Positions 1 to 12,696 of a stretch of 62,911 nucleotides of DNA are shown piece by piece (position 1 is the first letter of the stretch; every line of letters begins with the position of its first letter). Made by a program: the position numbers and the translations under genes. Location: assembly GCF_900099905.1 (NCBI RefSeq), contig NZ_FNEE01000030.1, positions 1 through 62,911 on the forward strand, in the 5' to 3' direction. The notes below the pieces were generated by a model. That model was not told where the DNA came from, made no database searches, and worked only from the letters and a program-made list of their open reading frames with translations. The stretch comes from Mesorhizobium muleiense (lineage in GTDB: Bacteria; Pseudomonadota; Alphaproteobacteria; Rhizobiales; Rhizobiaceae).

Positions 1-2
1 CC

Positions 3-80
3 ATCGGCCAAATCCTCGGCACTGTCACGTCAACCGAATGCAGAAATTACTTCATCGAGGCCGGCTATGCGCCAACCTAA
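3..80 (+). pseudogene. C-terminal end of an IS630-family transposase, cut by the window edge
   Basis: An open frame runs in from the left edge and stops at 78-80. Its last 25 residues include the stretch ECRNYFIEAGYAPT, which resembles the C-terminal tail of IS630-family (DDE) transposases, where a C-x-NYF-x-x-AGY pattern precedes the stop. Only this tail is visible, so I cannot say whether the full gene is intact. The identification is from memory of the family. No terminal inverted repeat could be confirmed in the following 90 bases. Confidence 0.6.
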
Positions 81-116
81 ATTCATCCCGCTCTAATAGA
101 CGAACACCCAAAGGAA

Positions 117-149
117 AAGGCCGCCGCTTCTTTCGAAGCCGGCGGCCTT
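117..149. terminator. Strong GC hairpin downstream of the transposase fragment
   Basis: The arms AAGGCCGCCG and CGGCGGCCTT flank a short loop, and an inner GCTTC/GAAG pairing is possible. The hairpin lies 37 bases after the transposase stop. There is only a short T run afterwards, so it may be a terminator or simply a structured element. Confidence 0.5.
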
Positions 150-199
150 CCGTGTTTCCGTCCATGGCGCGGCTCATGGCGGCGACGTAACTAAAGTGC

Positions 200-240
200 T
201 GGAGCGTCCTTTGCGCGTCCAAAGGACGCGCGGCGCTACA
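200..240. repeat. Palindromic intergenic repeat, family A, copy 1
   Basis: An inner perfect stem (GCGCGTCC, loop AAA, GGACGCGC) is enclosed by GAGCG/CGCT arms. The same architecture, with similar sequence, recurs at 14131-14174 (GAGCG, a spacer, GTGCGTCC/GGACGCAC, CGCTC). Two copies 14 kb apart in unrelated gaps mark a dispersed repeat family. Confidence 0.7.
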
Positions 241-267
241 GGCGTCGCCAGCCGCGCATCTCGCGCC

Positions 268-339
268 TTAACGGGAAGACTGCTTCCCGAAAGTGCAATC
301 CGCTGAGGCCACGTTCTGGAAAACGAAATCACTCGACAT
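268..339 (-). CDS. Candidate 23-residue small protein with a perfect Shine-Dalgarno
   Basis: On the minus strand an ATG at 339-337 opens 23 codons ending in TAA at 270-268. The peptide begins MSSDFVFQNVASADCTFGKQ. Immediately upstream, GAAAGGAGGTGATCC (355-341) matches the full anti-Shine-Dalgarno tail of 16S rRNA, with GGAGG about 7 bases from the ATG. The 3' end of the ORF contains a hairpin (GGGAAG/CTTCCC), which could be a terminator or RNA structure. I do not recognise the peptide, and the ORF could be accidental. The main support is the exceptional ribosome binding site in an otherwise empty 434-base gap. Confidence 0.4.
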   Translation of the reverse strand: MSSDFVFQNVASADCTFGKQSSR

Positions 340-514
340 CGGATCACCTCCTTTCGATTTGTTGAACACGCCCTCATGATGGGGTGTCGATCTGCAAATG
401 GCAAGGCGCCATCGTGAAAATGCGGTGCGCGTTTGCCGCTAACTGCTTGCGGCTATCCGATCGGACAGGCAATGTCGCTGCCGGACCGTCAGGGGCTGAG
501 CAGGAGGAACGGGG

Positions 515-1783
515 ATGGAGGCAGCCGAGAGAGCCGCACGGATCGTTCGAACGGTTATCGAGACGTTGAAGCCGGGTTTCGCGGTCAAGCTGTGGAACGG
601 CGAGCGGATCGGCCCCGCCACCGGCCCGGTGGTCACCATCAACGACCAGGACATCGTCTGGCAGGTGATGCGGCGGCCCAACCTCTCGACGCTGATCGAA
701 ATGTGGATTTCCAAGACCATCGACGTGGAAGACGGGTCGCTGTTCGATTTCTACGCTCTGCCTGCGCAGGGCAAGCTCAGGGCGAAGCTCAATTCGTTGC
801 CCAAGCTCGCGGTCCTGCGCGACCTGCCGGCCGTGCTGTTTTCGAGAAAACAGATGACGGCGCGGACCGACCTTTCCGGGCGCAACCCCTTCGTCAGCGG
901 GTCGAACAGGCAAGCAATCCAGCACCACTACGACATTTCGAACGCCTTCTACCGGCTCTTCCTCGATGAACGCATGGTCTATAGCTGCGGCTATTTCACC
1001 GATTTCGCCAATGACATTGACCAGGCGCAGAAAGACAAGCTCGATCATATCTGCCGCAAGCTCCGGCTGAAGCCCGGCGAAAGGCTGCTCGACATCGGCT
1101 GCGGCTGGGGAGCCATGCTCATCCATGCCGCGAAAAATTACGGCGTCGTCGGCCATGGCGTCTCGCTGTCGGAAGCCCAGACCCAGCTCGCCCGCGAGCG
1201 CATCCGTGCTGAGGGACTGGAGGATCGCATCACCATCGAGATAAAGTCCTATGCCGAGCTGTCCGGCTCCTTCGACAAGATCTCGTCGATCGGCATGTTC
1301 GAGCATCTGGGGCTGGCCAACCACGCCGCATATTTCTCGACCATTCGTCGCCTGCTCAAGCCGGGCGGCATCTATCTGCATCACGCCATCACCCGGCGCG
1401 ACAAGGGCAGCATCAAGAAGACCTTGCGCAAGGGCCCGGAATTCAAAGCGCTGATCAAATACATCTTTCCCGGCGGCGAACTCGACACGATCGGCATGAC
1501 GCTTGGCAATCTCGAAGCGCACGGCTTTCTTGTCTACGATGTCGAGAATTTGCGCGAGCACTACGCCCGCACCTGCCGTCTGTGGGCCGAGCGCCTCCAC
1601 GCACGCTTCGACGAAGCGATCGCCGAGGTCGGCGAAGCCAAGGCGCGCCTCTGGCTGCTTTATCTCACCGGCTGTTCGATCACTTTCGAACGCGCCTCGG
1701 CGCAGATTTTCCAGACCGTCGTCACCAAGCGCGCGCGGGGCCCGAGCGGACTGCCGCCGACGCGGTCGGACCTTTATCGGTAG
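515..1783 (+). CDS. cfa: Cyclopropane-fatty-acyl-phospholipid synthase family protein
   Basis: This 422-aa S-adenosylmethionine-dependent methyltransferase of the CFA synthase family transfers a methylene group to the double bond of unsaturated acyl chains in membrane phospholipids. Visible motifs are QHHYDISNAFY (about 136-146), YSCGYF (156-161), the SAM-binding loop LLDIGCGWG (191-199) followed by GHGVSLSEAQ, IGMFEHLG, and the late HYARTCRLW segment. The ATG at 515 is preceded by AGGAGG at 502-507, which fixes the start. The gene converges on acs with about 50 bases between stops. Rhizobia often carry several cfa paralogues with different regulation, so this may not be the main one. Confidence 0.9.
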   Translation: MEAAERAARIVRTVIETLKPGFAVKLWNGERIGPATGPVVTINDQDIVWQVMRRPNLSTLIEMWISKTIDVEDGSLFDFYALPAQGKLRAKLNSLPKLAVLRDLPAVLFSRKQMTARTDLSGRNPFVSGSNRQAIQHHYDISNAFYRLFLDERMVYSCGYFTDFANDIDQAQKDKLDHICRKLRLKPGERLLDIGCGWGAMLIHAAKNYGVVGHGVSLSEAQTQLARERIRAEGLEDRITIEIKSYAELSGSFDKISSIGMFEHLGLANHAAYFSTIRRLLKPGGIYLHHAITRRDKGSIKKTLRKGPEFKALIKYIFPGGELDTIGMTLGNLEAHGFLVYDVENLREHYARTCRLWAERLHARFDEAIAEVGEAKARLWLLYLTGCSITFERASAQIFQTVVTKRARGPSGLPPTRSDLYR

Positions 1784-1835
1784 AGCGGGAGCGAGCCGAT
1801 CTCATCCGATCGGGTTTCCGTCGACCGGATGTTTC

Positions 1836-3791
<1,956 letters not shown>

Positions 3792-4097
3792 ATCTTTGCT
3801 TTCCTCCCGAAACCAGGCCGCCCGGCTTGACCGCCGGCGGCATCGCGGCGAAGCGGCCGCGAATTCGCGCGCATTATTAACAGTTCCGCGGTGACGGCAA
3901 CATTAGACGTTGGATTCGCGCGGCGGGATGCCGCAGAGGTTTGAGTTGCCGCTATCAGCACTCGACCACGATCGCTGCTAACTGCATGTTTTTGTGTCGT
4001 AAATCCGGCCTCTAACTACGAAATAGCAATAGACGATTAAGCAAATAGCGCGCACAATTTCAAATTGGGAGGAAGGAGAATCAACCGGGGGACCGCG

Positions 4098-4370
4098 ATG
4101 CGTGACCATTCCGAAATGGACCTGATGCTCAAGGGCTATGGCTTGACCACGGCCAAGATCCTTTATCATTTTCCCGATCATCCGCATCTGCTGCAGAGCT
4201 TCATCTGGCAGGACTACGACATCGCTCCGAAATTTCCGGTGCTGATCCGGTTCATCGAGTTCTGGCAGACCAAGCTCGATGGCCCGCTGCATTCGGTGAG
4301 CTATACGCACCAGAAGCTGATCGCGCCCAATGAGTGGCGGAAGCTCGATGGCGAGTTCGTGCTGCATTAG
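4098..4370 (+). CDS. usg: Usg-family protein
   Basis: This is a 90-aa protein of the Usg family, named for a small ORF near trp genes in alphaproteobacteria; its biochemical function is not known. The conserved core LKGYGLTTAKILYHFPDHP, then FIWQDYDIAPKFP, FIEFWQ and GPLHSVSYTHQKLI, is intact. I chose the ATG at 4098 because family members have only about 10 residues before LKGYGLTT. A GGGGGA sits 6 bases upstream, while a stronger GGAGGAAGGAG (4068-4078) is further away and could serve a longer leader. The gene stands alone here, away from any trp gene. Confidence 0.85.
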   Translation: MRDHSEMDLMLKGYGLTTAKILYHFPDHPHLLQSFIWQDYDIAPKFPVLIRFIEFWQTKLDGPLHSVSYTHQKLIAPNEWRKLDGEFVLH

Positions 4371-4451
4371 GGCAACGGCGCAGAATGTTCTGGCGGGCTG
4401 CTTGCATGATGGATTCCGCATGCCTTGGTGATTGGCGGAAACATCTCGGAG

Positions 4452-4639
4452 CTTCGTCATCCTGGGGCGGAGCAAGGAGCGAAGCGACGCGGCGCAGACC
4501 CCAGGATCCATGCCGTGACTTCAAAGCGCCGCTGCGGTGCCGAATTCTGCTCCGCTGCACCCTACGGCCAAGGTTATGGCATGGATCCCAGGGTCTCCGC
4601 GACGGAGCTTCGCTCCTGCTTCGCCCAGGGATGACGAAG
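4452..4639. repeat. Long inverted-repeat element, family B
   Basis: Two arms of about 68 bases (4452-4519 and 4571-4639) are imperfect reverse complements: each begins CTTCGTCATCC, and they share GAGCGAAGC and GGATCCATGCC. The central spacer is about 50 bases. The transcript would fold into one long hairpin. The element fills most of the gap between usg and the aldo/keto reductase and carries no gene. It has the layout of a non-autonomous (MITE-like) or RIME-like rhizobial element. Confidence 0.8.
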
Positions 4640-4702
4640 TTGGGGAGGCTTCGGCTAGTCCCGAATGTTTATGATGGTCACCCGAACGAGCGATCGCGAC
4701 TC

Positions 4703-5737
4703 TCAGACCGCAGGTGGGCTCAGCCGGGCAAAACCCTCCTGCCGGCGATACGGAAAATACGGATAGGCTGCGGTCACCGCGCTTGCTGCGTCGAGCTTCT
4801 TGATCTGGTCTGATGTCAATGACCAACCGACGGCACCAAGATTCTGGCGCAGCTGTTCCTCGGTGCGCGCGCCGATAATGACAGAGGCGACGGTCGGCCG
4901 CTGCAGCAACCAGTTGATGGCGATCTGCGGCACGGTCTTGCCGGTTTCCTTGGCCGCGGCTTCGAGCGCATCGACAACCCTGTAGAGCAACTCGTCTTCG
5001 ACCGGCGGCCCGAAGCTTGCGGTGTCGTGCAGCCGGCTTTTTTCCGGCAGTGGCTCGCCGCGGCGGATCTTGCCGGTCAGGCGGCCCCAGCCGAGCGGGC
5101 TCCACACCAGCGCGCCAACGCCCTGGTCGAGGCCGAGCGGCATCAACTCCCATTCATAGTCGCGCCCGACCAGCGAATAGTAGACCTGATGGGCGACGTA
5201 GCGCGGGTAGCCGTGCTTATCCGCCAGGGCGAGCGATTTCATCACTTGCCAGCCGGAAAAGTTGGAGACGCCGACATAGCGCAGCTTGCCGGCGCGCACG
5301 AGACTGTCCAGCGTCGACAGCACCTCCTCGATCGGCGTTGCGGCGTCGAAAGCATGCAGCTGCAGCAGGTCGATGTAATCGGTGCCGAGACGCTTGAGCG
5401 CGTCCTCGACCGCCTTGATGAGGCGCGATCGGGAGGACCCGGCATCATTGGGTCCGTCGCCCATCGGCAGCGAGGTCTTGGTCGAAATCAGCACGGCATC
5501 GCGGCGGCCCTTGACGGCCGCGCCGAGCACTTCCTCGGAGGCGCCGTTCGAATAGACGTCGGCGGTGTCGAACAAGTTGACGCCGGCCTCCAGGCAGATG
5601 TCGACCAGCCGCCGCGCTTCCGTCGCATCGCTGTTGCCCCAGGCGCCGAACAGTGGCCCCGAGCCGCCGAAGGTTCCAGCGCCGAACGAGAGCGCCGGAA
5701 CCTTCAGGCCCGAGGCGCCAAGACGTCGATAATCCAT
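4703..5737 (-). CDS. Aldo/keto reductase
   Basis: This 344-aa NADPH-dependent oxidoreductase has an (alpha/beta)8 aldo/keto reductase fold. It begins MDYRRLGASGLKVPALSFG and has the family features FDTADVYSNGASEE (catalytic Asp and Tyr), STKTSLP (catalytic Lys) and LLQLHAFD (catalytic His). C-terminal VIIGARTEEQLRQNL binds the cofactor. The start ATG at 5737 follows CAGGAGA. The gene lies 39 bases downstream of an MFS exporter on the same strand, so the two are probably co-transcribed from the promoter facing the LysR gene. Substrate unknown. Confidence 0.88.
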   Translation of the reverse strand: MDYRRLGASGLKVPALSFGAGTFGGSGPLFGAWGNSDATEARRLVDICLEAGVNLFDTADVYSNGASEEVLGAAVKGRRDAVLISTKTSLPMGDGPNDAGSSRSRLIKAVEDALKRLGTDYIDLLQLHAFDAATPIEEVLSTLDSLVRAGKLRYVGVSNFSGWQVMKSLALADKHGYPRYVAHQVYYSLVGRDYEWELMPLGLDQGVGALVWSPLGWGRLTGKIRRGEPLPEKSRLHDTASFGPPVEDELLYRVVDALEAAAKETGKTVPQIAINWLLQRPTVASVIIGARTEEQLRQNLGAVGWSLTSDQIKKLDAASAVTAAYPYFPYRRQEGFARLSPPAV

Positions 5738-5776
5738 CTTTTTCTCCTGTGATGTCTAAGGGGGTTCGTCGGGTTG

Positions 5777-6955
5777 CTACGAGCGGGCAGATGCCGGCTC
5801 GCCAAGCGTCGGGCGATCGAGGCGCAGCGCCAGCCACGCCACGGCGAGCGCCGAGAGCGGCAGCAGGGCGGCGACCCAGGTGACGGCGCCAAGGCCGGGG
5901 CCATGGGCGATGACCATGCCGCCGAGCCAGGCGCCGGCGGCGTTGCCGAGGTTGAAGGCGGCGATGTTGAAGGACGAGGCGAGGCTCTGGGCGGCGCCTT
6001 CAGCCTTTTCCAGCACCCACATCTGCAGCGGCGTTACGGTGGCGAAGGCGGCGGCGCCGAGCAGGCCGACATGGATGACGGCCATCGCCCGGCTGTGCAG
6101 GGCGAAGGTCATCGTGCCGAGCACCAGCGCCAGCACAACGAGACTGCCGAGGACGGAAGGCACCAGCCAGCGGTCGGCGAACTTGCCGCCGGCGAGATTG
6201 CCGGCGATGAGGCCGCCGCCGAAGACAAGCAGGATCGGCGACACCGCCGCTTCCGCAAAACCGGTGATCTCGGTCAGCAGGGGGGCGATATAGGTGAAGA
6301 CGGCGAAGACGCCGGCATAGCCCAGCACGGTGACGGCGAAGCCAAGCAGAACCGGGGCGCGGCCGAGCAGGGCGAGATCGCCGCGCAGGTCTCTCTTTTC
6401 CAGCGCTGCCGGGCTGCGCGGCACCAGCAGGAGAATGATGGCGAAAGCGACGATGCCGACCAGGGTTACAGCCCAAAAGGTCGCCCGCCAGCCGAAGGCC
6501 TGGCCGAGCCAGGTGCCGAAGGGCACGCCGAGGATGTTGGCGATGGTCAGGCCGGTGAACATCAGGGCGATCGCCGAGGCCTTCCTGTTGGGAGCGACCA
6601 GCCCGGTCGCAACCACCGCACCAACGCCGAAGAAGGTGCCGTGGGCGAAGGCGGTGAGCACGCGGGCAGCCATCAGCGTCCAGTAGTCGGGGGCCAGCGC
6701 GCAGGCGAGGTTGCCCAGCGTGAAGACCGCCATCAGCGCCAGAAGCACGGTCTTGCGCGGCCAGCGGCCGGTGGCGATCGTCAGCAGCGGCGCGCCGATG
6801 ACGACGCCCAGCGCATAGCCGGAGATCAACTGGCCGGCGGCCGAGATCGAGACGCCGAGATCGGTGCTGACGTCGAGCAGCAGGCCCATAATGACGAATT
6901 CGGTGACACCGATGCCGAACGCACCGGCGGCGAGAGCATAAAGTGCAAGAGGCAT
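5777..6955 (-). CDS. MFS transporter of the arabinose-efflux (DHA1) type
   Basis: A 392-aa inner-membrane protein with about 12 hydrophobic segments. It begins MPLALYALAAGAFGIG followed by TEFVIMGLL, the usual opening of AraJ/NepI-like drug:H+ antiporters. A cytoplasmic loop carries the motif-A-like GRWPRKT, and PNRKASAIALMFTGLTIANI resembles motif C regions. The frame is open to 7090, but a start there would overlap the LysR gene and the intervening promoter, so I chose the ATG at 6955 with GGAGTGGG upstream. It heads a probable two-gene operon with the reductase and is divergent from a LysR regulator, which suggests efflux induced by a small molecule. Confidence 0.85.
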   Translation of the reverse strand: MPLALYALAAGAFGIGVTEFVIMGLLLDVSTDLGVSISAAGQLISGYALGVVIGAPLLTIATGRWPRKTVLLALMAVFTLGNLACALAPDYWTLMAARVLTAFAHGTFFGVGAVVATGLVAPNRKASAIALMFTGLTIANILGVPFGTWLGQAFGWRATFWAVTLVGIVAFAIILLLVPRSPAALEKRDLRGDLALLGRAPVLLGFAVTVLGYAGVFAVFTYIAPLLTEITGFAEAAVSPILLVFGGGLIAGNLAGGKFADRWLVPSVLGSLVVLALVLGTMTFALHSRAMAVIHVGLLGAAAFATVTPLQMWVLEKAEGAAQSLASSFNIAAFNLGNAAGAWLGGMVIAHGPGLGAVTWVAALLPLSALAVAWLALRLDRPTLGEPASARS

Positions 6956-7075
6956 TGCGGTTCCCACTCCGATGACAGCAGTTTTGAGGACAGGACGTTG
7001 TGTCCTCCTGCGTCCCGACCCGGAAGATCGTGTTGCCATGTGCTGTGAACCAGCCTTGCGTCGGGCACATTGTCT

Positions 7076-7090
7076 GTGAAATAGATTCAC
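7076..7090. promoter_or_regulatory. GTGAA-N5-TTCAC palindrome in the MFS/LysR divergent gap
   Basis: A perfect 5+5 dyad sits just before the LysR start, in the only space between the two divergent genes. LysR proteins usually bind T-N11-A dyads in such gaps, so this is a candidate autoregulatory site. It is a single sequence match. Confidence 0.35.
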
Positions 7091-7092
7091 GA

Positions 7093-8001
7093 ATGGCGAG
7101 GCCTGACATCAACCGCTCCGGCGAGATCGAAGTGTTTGTCCGTGTCGTCGAAGCGGGCAGTTTTTCGGCTGCGGCGCGGATGCTGCGGATGACGCCGTCG
7201 GCGGTGAGCAAGCTGATTGCGCGGCTTGAGGCGCGGCTTGGCGCGCGGCTGATCAGCCGTTCGACGCGCAAGCTCCAATTGACTCCAGAAGGCGCGGCCT
7301 TCTTCGACAGCGGCGTGCGCATCCTGGCCGACATGGCGGCAGCCGAGCGCGAGGCGGCGGCCGGTGCTGCGCCGCGCGGCCGGCTGCGGGTCAACAGCTA
7401 CGTGCCGTTCGGGCAGCACCGGCTGATCCCGCTGTTGCCGCGCTTTCTCGAGCGCTATCCGGAAATCGCCATCGATCTGGTTTTGACCGACAACGTCATC
7501 GACCTGATGGAGGAGCGCGCCGATGTCGCCATCCGCGCCGGGCCGCTCGGCGAATCACGTTTGGTGGCGCGCAAGCTCGGGCAGAGCCGGCTGGTCGTCG
7601 TCGCCGCGCCATCGTACATCAGGACGCATGGCGCGCTCCAAACGCCGGCCGATCTCGATCACCACAACCGGATGGGTTTCTGCTTCGTGCGCCATGTCGA
7701 CGGCTGGCCCTTCGTCGCTGCGGCCGGCGAGGCCCTCATCGTCCCGATCACCGGAAATGCGCTGGTCAGCGACGGCGAGGCGATGCGGCTGATGGCGCTC
7801 TCGGGCGCTGGCATCGCCCGGCTGGCACGCTGGCATGTGGAGCCCGACATCGCCGCCGGCCGGCTGGTCCCGCTTCTGGAGGACTTCAACCCAGGCGACG
7901 AGGAGCTTACCCACGCTGTTTACGTCGGCCAGGGCAAACATTTGCCGGCCCGAGTGCGGGCCTTTCTCGACTTTCTGGTCGAGACGGTCCGGCTGAGCTG
8001 A
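7093..8001 (+). CDS. LysR-family transcriptional regulator
   Basis: A 302-aa regulator. The N-terminal winged HTH covers about residues 10-70 (VFVRVVEAGSFSAAARML, TPSAVSKLIARLEARLGARL, then ISRSTRKLQLTPEG), followed by a periplasmic-binding-like effector domain. The ATG at 7093 gives the canonical distance to the HTH; the frame is open further upstream, but that lies in the divergent promoter. Divergent orientation to the MFS-aldo/keto reductase pair suggests it controls that operon. The effector is unknown. Confidence 0.9.
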   Translation: MARPDINRSGEIEVFVRVVEAGSFSAAARMLRMTPSAVSKLIARLEARLGARLISRSTRKLQLTPEGAAFFDSGVRILADMAAAEREAAAGAAPRGRLRVNSYVPFGQHRLIPLLPRFLERYPEIAIDLVLTDNVIDLMEERADVAIRAGPLGESRLVARKLGQSRLVVVAAPSYIRTHGALQTPADLDHHNRMGFCFVRHVDGWPFVAAAGEALIVPITGNALVSDGEAMRLMALSGAGIARLARWHVEPDIAAGRLVPLLEDFNPGDEELTHAVYVGQGKHLPARVRAFLDFLVETVRLS

Positions 8002-8049
8002 GCCCAAGAAGATCGGGAGCCCGCCGGCTTCCGAAATCGAAGATGAGAT

Positions 8050-9099
8050 TTACTTCTTCTCCGCAAAGGGCGCCGGACGCCGGCCAGCCGCCTGGCGCTC
8101 GAGCATCCAGCCCGGATATTCGGATGGCAGCGCGCTGACTTCGTCGAGACGAGCAAGATCGTCGCTGTCGAGCTTCAACGCGGTGGCGGCAAGGTTCTGT
8201 TCGAGCTGCTCCATGCGGCTGGCGCCGATGATCACGCTCATCACGAAAGGCTTGGCCAAGACATAGCCAAGTGCCACCGTGGCGACGCTGGCGCCGTGCT
8301 TGCCGGCGATCTCGCGCATGACTGCGACCGCCGCCCAGGCGCGGTCTTCATTGACCGGCGGGAAATTGAAGCTGGCGCGGCGGCCCTCGCCATTGCCGGG
8401 CGCGCCGGGTCCGTATTTGCCGGAAAGCAGCCCGCCCGCCATCGGCGACCAGACCATCAGCCCAAGCTTCTCCTCGTTGAGCAGCGGCACGATCTCGCGC
8501 TCCAGATCGCGGCCGGCGATCGAATAGTAGGACTGAACCGTCTCAAAACGGGCAAAGCCCTTGCGTTCGGCGATGCCCAATGCCTTGGCGATGCGCCAGG
8601 CCGCCCAGTTCGAGACGCCGACATAGCGGACCTTACCGCTGGCAACCAGATCGTCGAGCGCCCTGAGCGTCTCGTCGATCGGCGTTACCGCGTCGGTGCC
8701 GTGCAACTGATAGAGATCGATATGGTCCAGTTGCAGCCGTTCGAGACTGCCGTCGACCGAATCCATGATGTGGCCGCGCGAGGAGCCGCGCTGGTTGGGG
8801 CCGTCGCCCATGGCGCCATGGACTTTGGTGGCGATGATCACGTCCTGCCGCTCGATGCCGAGATTGCGCAGCGACTGGCCGAGAAATCGTTCCGATGCGC
8901 CGAAGGAATAGACATCGGCCGTGTCGAAGAAATTGATGCCGGCGGCGAGCGAGCGCTGGACGATCCTGTCGACGCCATCCTGGTCGAGGCTGGCGATCAG
9001 GCCCCATTGGTTGTTTTGGTCGGCGGCGCCGAAGGTCATGGTGCCGAGACACAGTTCGGAGACAAACATCCCCGTGTTTCCAAGTTGATTGTAACGCAT
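8050..9099 (-). CDS. Aldo/keto reductase
   Basis: A 349-aa enzyme of the same superfamily as the gene at 4703-5737 but clearly a different paralogue, with a longer loop near residue 30. It begins MRYNQLGNTGMFVSELCLG and has FFDTADVYSFGASE, IATKVHG, DLYQLHGTD and SVIIGASRMEQLEQNL. The ATG at 9099 follows CCGGAG; an upstream extension of the frame to 9420 has no family similarity. It converges with the LysR gene, and no partner gene is obvious. The substrate cannot be inferred. Confidence 0.87.
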   Translation of the reverse strand: MRYNQLGNTGMFVSELCLGTMTFGAADQNNQWGLIASLDQDGVDRIVQRSLAAGINFFDTADVYSFGASERFLGQSLRNLGIERQDVIIATKVHGAMGDGPNQRGSSRGHIMDSVDGSLERLQLDHIDLYQLHGTDAVTPIDETLRALDDLVASGKVRYVGVSNWAAWRIAKALGIAERKGFARFETVQSYYSIAGRDLEREIVPLLNEEKLGLMVWSPMAGGLLSGKYGPGAPGNGEGRRASFNFPPVNEDRAWAAVAVMREIAGKHGASVATVALGYVLAKPFVMSVIIGASRMEQLEQNLAATALKLDSDDLARLDEVSALPSEYPGWMLERQAAGRRPAPFAEKK

Positions 9100-9262
9100 G
9101 GTGGCTCCGGAAAGTTTTGGAATGATCCGGTCGATATAGGAACGATACGTTTCGTTTCTATATGTTGGCGTAACGGCCTGGTGGTTCTGGACCAAGCTCC
9201 GCGACCGACGATCCGGTGCAACGGGGAACAGGCTGATCACTAAACTGCCGCTAAAATGCCCG

Positions 9263-9925
9263 CTAGCGGCTGCCGAAGATCGCCGAGCCGACCCTGATGC
9301 TGGTTGCACCGAAGGCGATCGCGGTTTCATAGTCGCCGGACATGCCCATCGAAAGCGCCTCCACCCCTGCCTCCGTGCCGAGCTTTTCCAGCAGCGCGAA
9401 ATGCGGGCCGGGATTCTCATCGGCCGGCGGAATGCACATCAGGCCTTGGATGGCGAGGCTATGGACCTCGCGGCAGCGCGTAACGAAGGGTACGGCTTCG
9501 CGCGGCTCGATCCCTGCCTTTTGCGGTTCCGAGCCGGTGTTGACCTGAACGTAGAGTTTTGGTGACCGGCCTTGCCTGGCGATTTCCTTGGCGAGTTCGG
9601 CGGCGATCTTCTCGCGATCGACCGTCTCGATGACGTCGAACAGGGCGACTGCTTCCTTCGCCTTGTTCGATTGCAGCGGACCGATCAGGTGCAGCTCGAT
9701 GTCGGGGAAGGCTTGCTTCAGCGCTGGCCATTTGGCTTGTGCTTCCTGGACGCGGTTCTCGCCGAAGACGCGCTGCCCGGCGTCGATGACCGGGCGGATA
9801 TCGTCGGCGCTGAAGGTCTTCGAGACCGCGACCAGCGTCACCGCGCCGGCTTGCCGTCCTGCCTCGCGCTCGGCGGCGGCTATCCTCGCCTTGACCGTGA
9901 AAAACTGTTCGACGGCGCTCGCCAT
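9263..9925 (-). CDS. YggS-family pyridoxal 5'-phosphate homeostasis protein
   Basis: A 220-aa single-domain protein with the alanine-racemase-like TIM barrel fold. It binds PLP through the lysine in VTLVAVSKTFSADDI and is thought to buffer free PLP rather than catalyse a reaction. Other family signatures are FGENRVQEAQAKWP, HLIGPLQSNKAKEAV, TVDREKIAAEL, VNTGSEPQKAG and LSMGMSGDYETAIAFGAT. The start ATG at 9925 has AGGA about 8 bases upstream. It is divergent from leuS, an arrangement I recall as common in rhizobia. Confidence 0.93.
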   Translation of the reverse strand: MASAVEQFFTVKARIAAAEREAGRQAGAVTLVAVSKTFSADDIRPVIDAGQRVFGENRVQEAQAKWPALKQAFPDIELHLIGPLQSNKAKEAVALFDVIETVDREKIAAELAKEIARQGRSPKLYVQVNTGSEPQKAGIEPREAVPFVTRCREVHSLAIQGLMCIPPADENPGPHFALLEKLGTEAGVEALSMGMSGDYETAIAFGATSIRVGSAIFGSR

Positions 9926-10071
9926 GCCTATATCCTGACTCTGGTTTTTGTCCTGGCCGGGGCGTCGCAGTTGACGGGTCCGGCAATCCATGGTGAACAC
10001 CGCGACGACATTTCCTGAGCCGCCGGGCATGTCCGGCTGTTCGCGCATGCTTTTTAAGTGAAAAACACCCA

Positions 10072-12682
<2,611 letters not shown>

Positions 12683-12696
<14 letters not shown>

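Noticed and set aside
341..355. Sequence identical to the 3' end of 16S rRNA (GGATCACCTCCTTTC)
   Set aside because: The bases before it do not match 16S rRNA, so it is not an rRNA fragment; on the other strand it is simply a perfect Shine-Dalgarno.
374..1600. 408-residue minus-strand frame opposite cfa
   Set aside because: It is antisense to a well-supported gene, has no motif or ribosome site, and reflects GC-rich third-position bias.
3978..4511. 177-residue minus-strand frame opposite usg
   Set aside because: The Usg family match on the plus strand is specific; the antisense frame shows no domain and runs into a repeat.
4521..5153. Minus-strand frame over the end of the aldo/keto reductase and the inverted repeat
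   Set aside because: Wrong frame of a recognised reductase; the rest lies in a repeat.
6000..7394. 464-residue minus-strand frame overlapping the MFS and LysR genes
   Set aside because: It is a shadow of two recognised genes, rich in Arg and His as expected for a wrong frame.
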